Below the pieces are notes generated by a model. The model saw only the letters and a program-made list of their open reading frames with translations, made no database searches and was not told where the DNA came from. A stretch of DNA of 5,052 bases from Candidatus Bandiella numerosa (GTDB taxonomy: Bacteria; Pseudomonadota; Alphaproteobacteria; Rickettsiales; Midichloriaceae): the NCBI RefSeq assembly GCF_021811875.1, contig NZ_JAJBJD010000074.1, positions 1-5,052 of the forward strand. Reading direction: 5' to 3'. Every line of letters starts with the position of its first letter. Position 1 is the stretch's first letter. Below are positions 4,928 through 5,052 of the stretch, one piece after another. The translations under genes were made by a program, and so were the position numbers.

Positions 4928-5052
4928 ATGGATTTTGAAATAATAGTAAGAAAAAAAGAAAAAGGCGAGGTAGTATCAGAGAGGCTAATTAAGAAAGTAG
5001 AAATAAAGAGAGCTGAGACGATACTGGAATTAGGGTTTAGGCATAAAGAGCA
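4928..5052 (+). CDS. N-terminal fragment of an unidentified, possibly transposase, protein
   Basis: The frame is open from the ATG to the window edge, 41 codons. It begins MDFEIIVRKKEKGEVVSERL and goes on through RAETILELGFRHKE. It is Lys/Glu/Arg-rich, with no signal peptide or membrane segment. The pattern 'ETILELGFRHKEQ' resembles the N-terminal region of ISKra4-type transposases as I recall it, but 41 residues are too few to be sure. The gene is divergent from parA, with 470 bases between them. If it is a transposase, the IS left end should lie within 4600-4900, where repeats and hairpins are found. An accessory plasmid gene of unknown function is the alternative. Confidence 0.5.
   Translation, partial: MDFEIIVRKKEKGEVVSERLIKKVEIKRAETILELGFRHKE

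Overview
The window is very AT-rich DNA carrying a plasmid-style partition and replication module, with insertion sequences on its left and probably one on its right. The base composition, the IS5- and IS3-type elements and the module type suggest an obligate intracellular alphaproteobacterium, most likely a Rickettsiales plasmid or an integrated plasmid. This host assignment is inference from style; no diagnostic gene fixes the genus.

Layout from left to right. Positions 1-122 are the right end of an IS3-family element: the last 24 codons of its transposase (+ strand) and a terminal sequence ending in CA. It abuts, and appears to have inserted into, an IS5-family transposase gene (minus strand), which is cut at about residue 183. 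The left terminus of that IS5 copy (near 748-765) supplies the last few codons and stop of the next gene. Positions 748-2208 (minus) encode a replication initiator-like protein with a winged-helix N-terminus and a phage replisome-organiser-like C-terminal motif. Positions 2209-2330 are a structured leader. Positions 2331-3296 (minus) are parB and 3289-4455 (minus) are parA, overlapping by 8 nt. Positions 4456-4927 hold no convincing gene but contain repeats, a probable parA control region and possible origin elements. At 4928 a new + strand gene begins and runs off the window; it looks like the N-terminus of a transposase.

The order parA - parB - structured gap - winged-helix initiator, all transcribed leftward, is the architecture of alphaproteobacterial repABC plasmids. 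ParA would drive segregation and probably autorepress the operon, ParB would bind a centromere and load ParA, and the third protein would start replication. The most interesting part is the 122-bp parB-rep gap. On the opposite strand it has an extended -10 promoter, a GCAA-loop hairpin and a terminator hairpin, which predicts an antisense RNA of about 70 nt. The rep leader has short complementary segments that could form mutually exclusive stems, one of which hides the rep Shine-Dalgarno sequence. This resembles repABC counter-transcribed RNA copy-number control, but in a family whose initiator is not an obvious RepC.
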